A stretch of DNA of 44,151 nucleotides. It comes from an uncultured Bacteroidales bacterium (GTDB lineage: Bacteria; Bacteroidota; Bacteroidia; Bacteroidales; Paludibacteraceae). Under the pieces are notes generated by a model. The model had not been told where the DNA came from. It searched no databases and saw only the letters and a list, made by a program, of their open reading frames with translations. The position numbers and the translations under genes were made by a program. Positions 16,033-25,090 of this stretch are shown in pieces (the first letter of the stretch is position 1; each line of letters begins with the position of its first letter). The stretch lies in assembly GCA_903927945.1 (NCBI GenBank), contig CAIYOZ010000425.1, positions 1-44,151 of the forward strand. The letters are read 5' to 3'.

Positions 16033-16062
16033 TATGGGATATCTATGGGATGAATATGGGAT
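16033..16062. repeat. Three TATGGGAT copies phased at 11 bp
   Basis: TATGGGAT occurs at 16033-16040, 16044-16051 and 16055-16062, at exactly 11-bp steps (about one helical turn). It sits 75 bp upstream of the GC-rich gene (minus strand) and could be a cooperative operator or an expansion. Confidence 0.75.
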
Positions 16063-16080
16063 ATATAATGAATTTGTGTT

Positions 16081-16113
16081 GATCAACTGCGAACCAACTG
16101 TTAACCAACTGTT
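16081..16113. repeat. 11-bp tandem repeat AACCAACTGTT
   Basis: Perfect tandem copies at 16092-16102 and 16103-16113, with a degenerate copy GATCAACTGCG at 16081-16091. The unit length equals the spacing of the TATGGGAT array 18 bp away. Confidence 0.75.
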
Positions 16114-16277
16114 CTTGTAAAGTATAAGTGCTGTAGTGTATTTGCATTGGGTGGTAGGATCAACACGAGTAGAAAGCACCATATACCCATTTCAAGACTT
16201 GCCATTTGACAGGCAATGTGAAAAAATAGCTTTGAAAAGATGATACTTTCTAAATGAAACATGAAATTGATTTACGT

Positions 16278-16411
16278 TAATAAGGTTAAGGTATCTTTGA
16301 TTCTTTCTACGAAGGTTCCCAAACATAATAAGGTTATTTATTCAAAAACCTTATTATCAAAATATTAAACCTTAATAGAAAACCAACGAACTACAAGTAT
16401 CAACCTTATTA
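16278..16411. promoter_or_regulatory. Cluster of five AACCTTATTA/TAATAAGGTT motifs
   Basis: TAATAAGGTT at 16278-16287 and 16326-16335; AACCTTATTA at 16347-16356 and 16402-16411; the variant AACCTTAATA at 16368-16377. The second and third form an inverted repeat with 11-bp arms (16325-16335/16347-16357). The location between divergent genes suggests a multi-site regulator target. A related AATAAGGGT motif occurs before the GH2 at 42144. Confidence 0.6.
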
Positions 16412-16653
16412 TCTTATAAAAAAACGTATCAACTATCCAATTCGTTAATAACAAACCGGTTAAGAATAGAAAATCTAAATGTTTGTTGGAGGTGAAAGAA
16501 GGTAAGGAAGGAAAAATAGCAAACAAAACATGAGGGTATGAAATTTTCGTGCAAAATAAACAAATTAAAAATAATTAAGTTTTTTATTTAAAGATAGTAG
16601 TAAATGTATCATATTCTGATAAAATAGTACAATTCTATTTGTTTGATTAAATC

Positions 16654-16661
16654 TAATTTTG
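16654..16661 (+). promoter_or_regulatory. Candidate -7 box for the gene at 16785
   Basis: TAATTTTG fits TAnnTTTG and leaves a ~115-nt leader. No well-spaced -33 TTTG was found, so support rests on the -7 box alone. Confidence 0.4.
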
Positions 16662-16784
16662 TGCAGTTTAATTTCAAAAGCAATAAGTGACCTTAATACA
16701 AATTGATATTCATCTAGCATATTTATCATTAAACAAAGTTCAAATAACCAATTTAATAAATTAACAAATCAAAAATTATCACAA

Positions 16785-18098
16785 ATGAAAAAAATTACTT
16801 ATTTAAATCGATTTTCCAAGCCGGCTTTGCTAGCCATGTGTTTTTGTCTTTCAAGTATTAATTCTTCTTATGCCATCAGTTCAAAATCGGACGTATTAGC
16901 CAATCGGGTTTCTGCTGAAAAATCAGATTATTCTGAAAAGGTTATATATGATTTTGAGATTGTTAAACTCGATTGGGCAAAGGGTGTCGGCGGTTATGCA
17001 TGGGCTGGAGCTACTGTGGGGGTTCAAGCGAATCCATCCATTGATGCAAATAATAGTTCTGCATATTCTTTAAAATGGACTCGCGACGCATCAGGTGGTA
17101 ATGCAGGTGGTGGCTATACAATACAATCTAATGCTTCCATAGATGCTACGGGATGGGATCGTATTACCTTTCAGGTTTATTCCGCTTCACCGGTCACATC
17201 AATTGTCATGACTTTTTTAACTACTGCTGGAGCAAATGTGGCGAGTAAGAATGTTTCATGCAATGTGCTGGCTAATAAATGGACCAAAATCAGCTTGAAT
17301 TTAAGTACTGATCTACCAAATTTGGTTGGTAAATCATTCAACAACTTACAGGTTCAAATAGGCTCAAATTCAGGAGTATCAATATTTGACACATATACTG
17401 ATAATTTTAAATTTGAAGCAGGAACAGCTGTTGTTGTAACACCTCCCGTAGCAACAAGCAACGCAATTGGTGATGATGCATACCCATTAACAAATGTGAT
17501 CGATGGAGTCAACACTACTGACTGGAGAGGTGCAACCATGCCTTCTGCTAGTAATCCGGTTTGGTTACAAATAAAATACTCCAGTGCGCAAATATTCAAA
17601 CAATACACATTGACATCAAATAATTTATCATCAGCTAGTGATCCAATGACATGGGTTTTGGAAGGATCGAATGATGGAGCAACCTGGACGAGCCTGGACA
17701 CACGAAGCAATATCACATGGGCTGCCCGAAAAACAGCAAAAACATTTGGCTTTACGAATACGACAGCTTATACTTATTATAGAATGACTACAACAGCAAT
17801 AAACGGGGGTACCACAGAGATCCGGCTAGCCGATATTGCTTTCAGTTCTGTAGCTACAGGAGTGTCCACAACCATTTCAGATAATGCAAAAATTTATCCA
17901 CAGTCAGATAAAGTAATAGTTGATCTATCAGCGATAAAAGAGGCATCCCTGATAACCGTTTTTGACGTTAGAGGTTCTGTTGTTAAAACAGTAAGAAGCA
18001 ATGGAAATGAAAGGTTGGATATCAGCTTACAAAACAAAGGTATTTATTTGATACGTGTTCAAAATTCAACAATCTTTACCCAAAAAGTTGTGTTATAG
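16785..18098 (+). CDS. Secreted carbohydrate-binding protein with F5/8 type C domain and T9SS sorting tail
   Basis: A 437-aa exported protein with a signal peptide at ~1-30 (S-S-Y-A). An N-terminal beta-sandwich (~50-212: V-I-Y-D-F-E start, W-D-R-I-T-F-Q-V-Y and N-K-W-T-K-I-S-L-N-L strands) resembles galactose-binding CBM-like domains. An F5/8 type C (discoidin/CBM32-like) domain follows (~218-355: N-V-I-D-G-V-N-T-T-D-W-R-G, then W-V-L-E-G-S-N-D-G-A-T-W-T-S-L). A C-terminal T9SS type A sorting domain completes it (~365-437: I-Y-P-Q-S, I-T-V-F-D-V-R-G, K-G-I-Y-L-I-R-V, Q-K-V-V-L). There is no catalytic domain. It may tether glycan at the cell surface for the enzymes downstream. It has its own terminator, so it is a separate unit. 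Confidence 0.85.
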   Translation: MKKITYLNRFSKPALLAMCFCLSSINSSYAISSKSDVLANRVSAEKSDYSEKVIYDFEIVKLDWAKGVGGYAWAGATVGVQANPSIDANNSSAYSLKWTRDASGGNAGGGYTIQSNASIDATGWDRITFQVYSASPVTSIVMTFLTTAGANVASKNVSCNVLANKWTKISLNLSTDLPNLVGKSFNNLQVQIGSNSGVSIFDTYTDNFKFEAGTAVVVTPPVATSNAIGDDAYPLTNVIDGVNTTDWRGATMPSASNPVWLQIKYSSAQIFKQYTLTSNNLSSASDPMTWVLEGSNDGATWTSLDTRSNITWAARKTAKTFGFTNTTAYTYYRMTTTAINGGTTEIRLADIAFSSVATGVSTTISDNAKIYPQSDKVIVDLSAIKEASLITVFDVRGSVVKTVRSNGNERLDISLQNKGIYLIRVQNSTIFTQKVVL

Positions 18099-18120
18099 TT
18101 TTTTATTAATGATAATGCCT

Positions 18121-18165
18121 AAAATAACTCCAATGGATTTTATATCCTTGGGGTTATTTTTTTTT
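18121..18165 (+). terminator. Rho-independent terminator
   Basis: AATAACTCCAATGGAT pairs with ATCCTTGGGGTTATT (minor mismatches) and is followed by a run of nine or more T, 23 bp past the stop at 18098. Confidence 0.85.
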
Positions 18166-18416
18166 GATTTGTGTTGAAGAAATCGATAATTTGAATTTAT
18201 TATTTCGTTTTAATAAAAAAGCGACTAATTCATTACAAATTTGTTGATGTATAATTTGTGCCAGAGGTCTGATAGCAATTGTGTAAAGTAGTTACGATAA
18301 ATTACTGTGTGATTTTTGAGTAAATTAACGATTATATTTTAGCTCATGATATTAAAAATGTCAAAAAAGTATCATAGTAGGATAAATAAATACGCATTTA
18401 CAGGGTGAAAAGTGAT

Positions 18417-18492
18417 TAATTTTGTACCGCTCTATGAAACAGACTCGTCAAACTGATGGATTAATTTTGTCGGTGGCGGGTGGCAAATTAAT
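18417..18492 (+). promoter_or_regulatory. Candidate promoter and inverted repeat before the enzyme operon
   Basis: Two TAATTTTG boxes (18417-18424 and 18462-18469) fit TAnnTTTG. The second lies in an inverted repeat ATTAATTT (18460-18467)/AAATTAAT (18485-18492) that encloses an unusually GC-rich 17-bp spacer. A regulator bound there would cover the -7 box. The -33 elements are unclear. The rest of 18170-18559 shows nothing else. Confidence 0.45.
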
Positions 18493-18559
18493 ATAGCCAA
18501 TATCTTGATCGATAGAATATTTCGAATAAAATGGTTAGTTTTTAAAACATTAATACAAT

Positions 18560-20620
18560 ATGAAACACTGTTCTTTCAAACATGAAGTCCGCATTTTTAT
18601 ATCCTGTATTGTTTTAATTTCGGCTTCAATACAAACATATGCACAAGTTGATCCATGGATACTTAAAGCTGAGAAAATTGACACTATGAACTATCATGGT
18701 ATCACTGTTGCAAATGGGATGATAGGGATAGTTTCGTCACCCGAGCCATTAAAAGTGAAAACTGTGGTACTTGCAGGAACCTATGATGTGTATGGACGTG
18801 GAAGGGTAAATAATTTTTTGAACAACATTAATCTATTAAATATACGATTGGATATTAATGGAAAAAAAATGAATACCGGTTCAGTATCAAATTTCAAACA
18901 AGAATTAAATATGCACTCCGCAGCATTTTCTTCAACTTTTGATTATCAGGATCAGGCAAGTGTTAACTACACTTACTATTCGCTTCGTCAGTTACCATTT
19001 TGTGTTTTAATGAAAGTAACAATAACTGCTAAAAAGGATATTACTATCAATGCTGCTAATATACTGGAGGCACCTGTTGCTTTTCGTGATATTCAAAATT
19101 ATTATAGTAAAATTGACCGGTCTCATGTTACTATTAACTTACTCACTTCTACTGCCAAAAGTCCGACCAGAAAACTACAACTCTGTACTTCGACCTCATT
19201 TCTTTTTACAGAAACTCATTCTCTGGAACCGGAGGTTGTCCATGAAATAATTGATAGCAGTAGGCACTTGATGAAATTTACCAAAACCATTAAAGCCGGT
19301 CAGACCTATTCATTTTGCGTGGTCGGATCTTCCATTTCTTCAGCACTTCATTCCGATCCTCTAAACGAAGCTGAACGGTTAACCATTTTTGCTAAACTTG
19401 AAGGTCGCGACCGGTTGATTAAACTCCATGAAAATGCCTGGGCCGAATTATGGAAAAGTGATATCCAGATAGAAGGTGACCCTCAATCACAACAGGATAT
19501 TCATAGTATGTTGTATCATTTATATTCTTTTGCCCGTGAAGGAAATTCATTTTCGCCGTCACCAATGGGTTTATCCGGATTAGGATATAACGGACATGTG
19601 TTTTGGGATACCGACATTTGGATGTTTCCGGTTTACCTGATGTTACATCCTGAAATAGCCAGATCTCTTATGGACTATCGTTTTGAACGACTCGAATCAG
19701 CAAAACGCAATGCGCTGTCACACGGATTTAAAGGAGCCATGTATCCATGGGAAAGTGCAGGAGCCGGCATAGAAGAAACACCTGTATGGGCGTTAACCGG
19801 GCCATTCGAACATCACATTACAGCCTGTGTAGCTTTAGCGGCCTGGAATTACTATTGTGTAACACAGGATAAAAACTGGCTTAAGGAAAAAGGGTGGCCA
19901 ATATTATCTGCGACTGCTGATTTCTGGTCTAGCCGGGTAGAACGAAACGGAGCCGGAAAATACGATATCAAAAATGTGGTTGCAGCTGATGAATGGGCTG
20001 AAAATATCGATAACAATGCATTTACAAATGCTGCAGCAAAAGCCAATTTGCATAACGCAACAAAATCAGCCATTTTGTTAGGAATCACCGCCAATCCGGA
20101 TTGGGAATTAGTGGCTAAAAACATACCAATACTTAAGTTTCCTGATGGAACAACCAAAGAACATGCTACTTATAAAGGAGAAGGTATAAAACAGGCCGAT
20201 GTAAATCTGCTGGCATATCCATTAAAAGAGATTACGGATCAAAATCAGATAAAAGCCGATTTAGAGTATTACAACAAACGGATACCTAATGCCGGGACAC
20301 CGGCAATGACACAAGCTATTTTTACATTGCTTTATGCCCGATTAGGTGATAGCTTAAAGGCATATCAATGGTTTAAAGATGCCTATGTTCCTAACCTGAA
20401 TCTTCCTTTCAGAGTAATTGCAGAAACAAAAGGGGGTACAAATCCATATTTTGCAACCGGTGCCGGCGGAGTTTTACAAAGTGTCATAATGGGTTTTGGG
20501 GGGTTAGATATTTCACCGGAAGGAATTGTACAAATTAAATCGATACTACCTGAAAAATGGAAAAAGCTAACAATCACGGGAGTCGGAACTGAAGCGAAAA
20601 CATTTGTTGTAAATAAATAG
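18560..20620 (+). CDS. Exported GH65-family glycoside hydrolase-like enzyme
   Basis: A 686-aa protein with a signal peptide (~1-28, Y-A-Q). The central (alpha/alpha)6 barrel region GLGYNGHVFWDTDIWMFPVY and the DEWAENIDNNAF segment (E478, at the GH65 general-acid position that reads DEYHENVDNN in phosphorylases) place it in GH65. KQADVNLLAYPL matches the conserved K-Q-A-D-V. GH65 contains inverting phosphorylases and hydrolases acting on alpha-glucosides. Export, the shorter length and the acid-trehalase/PGGHG-like sequence suggest a hydrolase (inference). It is the first gene of the large plus-strand array; DUF4886 starts 3 bp after its stop. Confidence 0.8.
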   Translation: MKHCSFKHEVRIFISCIVLISASIQTYAQVDPWILKAEKIDTMNYHGITVANGMIGIVSSPEPLKVKTVVLAGTYDVYGRGRVNNFLNNINLLNIRLDINGKKMNTGSVSNFKQELNMHSAAFSSTFDYQDQASVNYTYYSLRQLPFCVLMKVTITAKKDITINAANILEAPVAFRDIQNYYSKIDRSHVTINLLTSTAKSPTRKLQLCTSTSFLFTETHSLEPEVVHEIIDSSRHLMKFTKTIKAGQTYSFCVVGSSISSALHSDPLNEAERLTIFAKLEGRDRLIKLHENAWAELWKSDIQIEGDPQSQQDIHSMLYHLYSFAREGNSFSPSPMGLSGLGYNGHVFWDTDIWMFPVYLMLHPEIARSLMDYRFERLESAKRNALSHGFKGAMYPWESAGAGIEETPVWALTGPFEHHITACVALAAWNYYCVTQDKNWLKEKGWPILSATADFWSSRVERNGAGKYDIKNVVAADEWAENIDNNAFTNAAAKANLHNATKSAILLGITANPDWELVAKNIPILKFPDGTTKEHATYKGEGIKQADVNLLAYPLKEITDQNQIKADLEYYNKRIPNAGTPAMTQAIFTLLYARLGDSLKAYQWFKDAYVPNLNLPFRVIAETKGGTNPYFATGAGGVLQSVIMGFGGLDISPEGIVQIKSILPEKWKKLTITGVGTEAKTFVVNK

Positions 20621-20623
20621 AAC

Positions 20624-21529
20624 ATGAATTATCAAAACAATAAACATTTCCTACTTCTTATTCTATTTTCATTCTGGATAAACTTATCCATAGCACAAGT
20701 TCAGGATACAATTAAGATACTGGCCATAGGAAATAGTTTTTCGGAAGATGCAACCGAGTCGTATCTTTGCGATTTAGCAAAAGCAGATGGTGTAAAACTC
20801 ATTGTTGGAAACATGTATATCGGAGGTTGCTCGTTAGAAACACATTGGAATAATTCGGTCGGAAACAGGGCGTCATATTCGTACCGGAAAATTACTAACG
20901 GAGTTAAAATCACATTGGAAAACCAAACACTCTTTGATGCTATTACAGATGAGGATTGGGATTATATTACTTTTCAACAGGTAAGCCAGAATTCAGGAAT
21001 CTACGATACTTATTTTCCATATTTATCGAATTTACAGCGTTATGTAAAACGAATCGCAACAAACAACAACGTAAAATATGCTCTTCATCAAACATGGGCC
21101 TATGCAGCGAACTCGACTCATTCGGGATTTGCAAATTACAATAGAGATCAAATGCAAATGTACCATGCAATTGTTAGTGCAATAAATTCAGCTTCAACCC
21201 AAGCAGGGATTGACATTATTATTCCTTCAGGCACTGCAATTCAGAATGGAAGAAACAGTTTTATCGGCGATCAATTTAATCGTGATGGATATCATTTAAG
21301 TTATGGACTAGGGCGTTACACAGCAGCCTGCACATGGTATGAAAAGCTGATAAAAATATCAGTCGTTGGGAATTCATTTATTCCTGGAATTATAACGAAA
21401 GGGGAAGCACGTGCAGCTCAGCTTGCAGCACATTTCGCGGTGATAAATCCAGGAAATGTAACCAATATGGATAATAATCTGCCAAATGCAACAACTATTC
21501 TTCTAAAAAACCAACCTATCAAGCTATAG
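20624..21529 (+). CDS. DUF4886 protein, SGNH-hydrolase-like
   Basis: A 301-aa protein with a signal peptide (~1-24, S-I-A-Q). It has the SGNH block I-like ILAIGNSFSEDAT (S38) and a late R-D-G-Y-H-L-S-Y-G-L-G-R that supplies the D...H of block V. DUF4886 proteins are frequent in Bacteroidetes PULs; an esterase (deacetylase) role is inferred from the SGNH signature, with the substrate unknown. The gene is tightly coupled to the GH65-like gene (3-bp gap). Confidence 0.8.
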   Translation: MNYQNNKHFLLLILFSFWINLSIAQVQDTIKILAIGNSFSEDATESYLCDLAKADGVKLIVGNMYIGGCSLETHWNNSVGNRASYSYRKITNGVKITLENQTLFDAITDEDWDYITFQQVSQNSGIYDTYFPYLSNLQRYVKRIATNNNVKYALHQTWAYAANSTHSGFANYNRDQMQMYHAIVSAINSASTQAGIDIIIPSGTAIQNGRNSFIGDQFNRDGYHLSYGLGRYTAACTWYEKLIKISVVGNSFIPGIITKGEARAAQLAAHFAVINPGNVTNMDNNLPNATTILLKNQPIKL

Positions 21530-21604
21530 AAAATAAAATGGCTATACTTTTAAATTCAAAGAATAGTCCATCAAAGTATAATTTTATTGATTTAAAAAAT
21601 CTCT

Positions 21605-22717
21605 ATGAAACGATTTAATTTTATTATTGTATTAAGTCTGGTTAGTTTACTTAGTATTGCTGAAAATTCGCTTGACAAAAAAGCTATTTTAAAAGACATG
21701 CAACGTGTAGCAGATTGGGAACTAACACACTTTGAAGAAAAAGTAAAAATTGGTTCAATTTATAAAAATTCCCATGCCTATTGGGCCTGGACAAATGGAT
21801 CCATGTATATTGGCATGCTTGATTGGGCTAAACTGAGTAAAGATAAAAAGTATCTACAGTTTTTAAAAGCAATTGGAGAGAAAACTGCATTTAAACCAGG
21901 ACCAAGCATTTTTCATGCTGACGATATTTGCGTTAGTCAACTTTACCTTGAACTATTTTCACTATACAGAGATTCCAGTATGGTCAAACCTACTTTAGAG
22001 AGAATGAATTTTGTGCTGACTAATCGTTCTTTGGGCAACCTGGATTATTTGGAAAGTGGAAATGATAAACGTTGGAGTTGGTGCGATGCTTTGTTTATGG
22101 CTCCTGCAGCTTATGCACGAGCTTCCAGAATTACAGGTGACAGAAAATATGTCGATTTCATGGATCAGGAATTTAAAGTTACTTACGATACACTCTTTGA
22201 TCACACACAACACTTGTTTTTCCGTGACACCCGATACAAAACTCAAAAAGAAGCAAATAGCGAAAAGGTTTTTTGGGGAAGAGGAAATGGGTGGGTAATT
22301 GGTGGTTTATGTATGATTATTGACAATTTACCAAAAGATCATCCTACTCGTTCTATGTATATTAATCTTTATCAGCAAATGATGCAAAGAATTGCAGAAC
22401 TTCAAGACAATAAAGGGTTTTGGCATTCAAGTCTTTTAGATCCTCATAGTTACCCCATGCCTGAAACAAGTAGTTCCGGTTTCTTTACATATGGTTTGGC
22501 TTGGGGAGTAAATAACGGCTTTCTGCCGGCAAAAAAATACAAACCCATAGCTCAAAAAGCATGGAAAGCGTTAATTACGGCTGTTCATTCTGACGGAAAA
22601 ATAGGTTGGGTACAACCGATTGGGGCTGACCCAAAAAGTGTAACTCAAGATATGACTGACGTATATGGTGTCGGTGCGTTTCTAATGGCCGGTTGCCAAA
22701 TATACAAACTAAAATAA
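21605..22717 (+). CDS. GH105 unsaturated glucuronyl/rhamnogalacturonyl hydrolase
   Basis: A 370-aa protein with an N-terminal signal (~1-19). It shows GH105 (YteR/YesR-like) features: A-Y-W-A-W-T-N-G-S-M-Y near 58, H-A-D-D near 104-107, the catalytic aspartate W-C-D-A-L-F-M-A-P (D161), F-W-G-R-G-N-G-W near 228, and S-S-S-G-F-F-T-Y-G near 290. The family hydrates the 4,5-unsaturated uronic acid left by polysaccharide lyases. No lyase lies in this window, so the lyase must be encoded elsewhere or the enzyme acts on an alternative substrate. An export signal is unusual for the cytosolic Bacillus types but common in Bacteroidetes. Confidence 0.88.
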   Translation: MKRFNFIIVLSLVSLLSIAENSLDKKAILKDMQRVADWELTHFEEKVKIGSIYKNSHAYWAWTNGSMYIGMLDWAKLSKDKKYLQFLKAIGEKTAFKPGPSIFHADDICVSQLYLELFSLYRDSSMVKPTLERMNFVLTNRSLGNLDYLESGNDKRWSWCDALFMAPAAYARASRITGDRKYVDFMDQEFKVTYDTLFDHTQHLFFRDTRYKTQKEANSEKVFWGRGNGWVIGGLCMIIDNLPKDHPTRSMYINLYQQMMQRIAELQDNKGFWHSSLLDPHSYPMPETSSSGFFTYGLAWGVNNGFLPAKKYKPIAQKAWKALITAVHSDGKIGWVQPIGADPKSVTQDMTDVYGVGAFLMAGCQIYKLK

Positions 22718-22779
22718 AAATCTATCACAATTTATCACCTTAACTCCCAAATAGATAAATTAAAACAGAAGCATTTAAC

Positions 22780-24984
22780 ATGAAAAAAAACAGAATTATT
22801 AGCATTAGCATTATTTGTCTTTTACTGAGTACAATGTATATAAAAGCACAAAAGCCAACCAATTTAGACGTAAACCAACCTATTGAAAAGCGAATTGAAA
22901 ATGCACTTTCTTTAATGACATTGGAAGAAAAAGTGGCAATGTGTCACGCGCAGTCTAAATTCAGCTCCAGAGGTGTTCCACGCTTAGGAATACCTGAAGT
23001 TTGGACTGATGATGGACCTCACGGAATTCGGGAAGAAGTTTTTTGGGACAAATGGAGCGGTGCCGGATGGACTAATGACTCTTGTACTGCGTTTCCTGCA
23101 CTGACATGCCTGGCAGCAAGTTTTAATACTCAGATGGCATTGAATTATGGGAATGCAATCGGTGAAGAAGCTCGTTATCGAAATAAAACTGTACTTTTAG
23201 GACCTGGTGTTAATATCTATAGAACTCCACTAAACGGACGAAATTTTGAATATATGGGAGAGGATCCCTATCTTTCATCTCGGATGGTTGTTCCGTACGT
23301 TCAAAGTGTTCAGCAAAATGGTGTAGCAGCGTGTGTAAAGCATTTTGCATTGAATAATCAGGAAGATAAAAGGATGAGCATCAATGTAAAAATCAGTGAC
23401 CGCGCATTGCACGAAATTTATCTACCCGCATTCAAAGCTGCTGTTGAAGAAGGGAAAGCATGGTCGATCATGGGGTCATACAATCAATTCAGAGGAGAAC
23501 ATTGTTGCCATAATGATTTATTGTTAAATAAAATATTGAAAAACGATTGGAAATTTGATGGTGTAGTAATAAGTGATTGGGGAGGTGTACATAATACTGA
23601 TCAATCAGTTGCTAATGGTCTCGATCTTGAAATGGGGACCTCCACCAATGGCTTGACAACTTCCGGTACATTGCCCTATTCTGAATATTATTTGGCAAAT
23701 CCATATCTTATCGGTTTGAAAACAGAAAAATACAGCCAGCAAATCTTAAACGATAAAGTGAGCAGAATTCTACGTTTGATTTTCAGAACAACCATGAGTG
23801 CCAATCGTCCGTATGGTAAATTTGTAAGTCCCGAACATTCCGAAACTGCCCGAAAAATTGCCGAAGAAGGAATTGTATTGTTGAAAAATGAGAAACATTT
23901 TTTTCCAATCCCTGTTGGAAAATATAAGAAAATTGCTGTTATTGGCGAAAATGCCATACGAAGTCTGGTGATTGGTGGTGGTTCTTCTTCGCTTAAAGTA
24001 GCTTATGAAGTCTCTCCTTTACAAGGAATAATAAAAAAATACGGTGAAGAACATATCGTATATTCCCAGGGTTATATCTCAACCAAATCCGAATATGGTC
24101 AAGAGCTGGTGTCCGATTTCAATAATGATTCCTTAATGAATGCAGCTGTTGAAGCGGCTAAAAATGCTGATATAGTTTTATTTATTGGGGGCTTAAATAA
24201 AAATCATTTTCAAGATGCAGAAGGTGGTGACCGTAAAACATTGGAATTGCCTTTTGGACAGAATAAATTGATTACAGCTTTATTGAAAGTCAATAAAAAT
24301 CTGGCAATTATACTATGTAGTGGAAACGCGGTGTCCATGCCATGGGTTAACGAAGTTCCTACCATCATGCAAAGCTGGTATCTGGGTTCAGAAGCCGGGA
24401 ATGCCATAGCTAATGTTCTTTCAGGAGAAGTAAATCCATCCGGCAAATTGCCTTTTTCGTTTCCCAAAAAACTGGAGGACAGTGGAGCCCATTCATTTGG
24501 ACAGATCTCGTATCCTGGAGATGGCATCGATGAAGAATATAAAGAAGATATTTTGGTAGGTTATCGCTGGTTTGACACCAAAAAGATTGCTCCATTATTT
24601 GCGTTTGGTCATGGCCTGTCATACACTTCATTTGAGTATGGTAAGGCCACAACTGACAAGCCTACATACAAAAAAGATGAATTAGTGAAACTTACTTTTA
24701 CAATCAAGAACACAGGAAAGGTAACAGGTGCTGAAGCTGCTCAGATCTATATTTCAGATGAAAAATCAACGGTAATCAGACCGCTAAAAGAATTAAAAGC
24801 TTTTTCAAAAGTATTGTTGGAAAGTTCCGAGAGTAAACTGATTGAAATTAATTTGCCAATAAAGGATTGGGCATTTTTTAATGATAAAATTCAAAAATGG
24901 GTAGTTGAACCAGGAAAATTCACCATTCTGGTCGGCTCGTCATCTTTAGATATTCGTCAGAAGGTGAGTATTGAAGTTGATTAG
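22780..24984 (+). CDS. GH3 beta-glycosidase (glucosidase/xylosidase type)
   Basis: A 734-aa protein with a signal peptide (~1-23). The GH3 N domain has the nucleophile in V-V-I-S-D-W-G-G (D266), KHFALNNQE (K-H-F substrate motif) and G-P-G-V-N-I-Y-R-T-P. The GH3 C domain follows (~360-590, E-G-I-V-L-L-K-N-E), then a fibronectin III-like domain (~640-730, F-G-H-G-L-S-Y-T-S-F-E-Y just before it). It releases terminal beta-linked glucose, xylose or a similar unit in the periplasm. The N-terminal half lacks the BglX-like sequence of the next GH3, so the two paralogues probably differ in specificity. Confidence 0.92.
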   Translation: MKKNRIISISIICLLLSTMYIKAQKPTNLDVNQPIEKRIENALSLMTLEEKVAMCHAQSKFSSRGVPRLGIPEVWTDDGPHGIREEVFWDKWSGAGWTNDSCTAFPALTCLAASFNTQMALNYGNAIGEEARYRNKTVLLGPGVNIYRTPLNGRNFEYMGEDPYLSSRMVVPYVQSVQQNGVAACVKHFALNNQEDKRMSINVKISDRALHEIYLPAFKAAVEEGKAWSIMGSYNQFRGEHCCHNDLLLNKILKNDWKFDGVVISDWGGVHNTDQSVANGLDLEMGTSTNGLTTSGTLPYSEYYLANPYLIGLKTEKYSQQILNDKVSRILRLIFRTTMSANRPYGKFVSPEHSETARKIAEEGIVLLKNEKHFFPIPVGKYKKIAVIGENAIRSLVIGGGSSSLKVAYEVSPLQGIIKKYGEEHIVYSQGYISTKSEYGQELVSDFNNDSLMNAAVEAAKNADIVLFIGGLNKNHFQDAEGGDRKTLELPFGQNKLITALLKVNKNLAIILCSGNAVSMPWVNEVPTIMQSWYLGSEAGNAIANVLSGEVNPSGKLPFSFPKKLEDSGAHSFGQISYPGDGIDEEYKEDILVGYRWFDTKKIAPLFAFGHGLSYTSFEYGKATTDKPTYKKDELVKLTFTIKNTGKVTGAEAAQIYISDEKSTVIRPLKELKAFSKVLLESSESKLIEINLPIKDWAFFNDKIQKWVVEPGKFTILVGSSSLDIRQKVSIEVD

Positions 24985-25090
24985 CCAAATTTTATAAGAT
25001 GTGAATACTCAGATTCTATTGGATAATAGTATCAGAGATAGATAACTAAACATACATCAAACAACAGAGATTCAATAAATCACTCATTAA

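Noticed and set aside
16033-16113. CRISPR array
   Set aside because: Units of 8-11 bp at 11-bp steps without unique ~30-bp spacers do not form a CRISPR array, and no cas gene is near.
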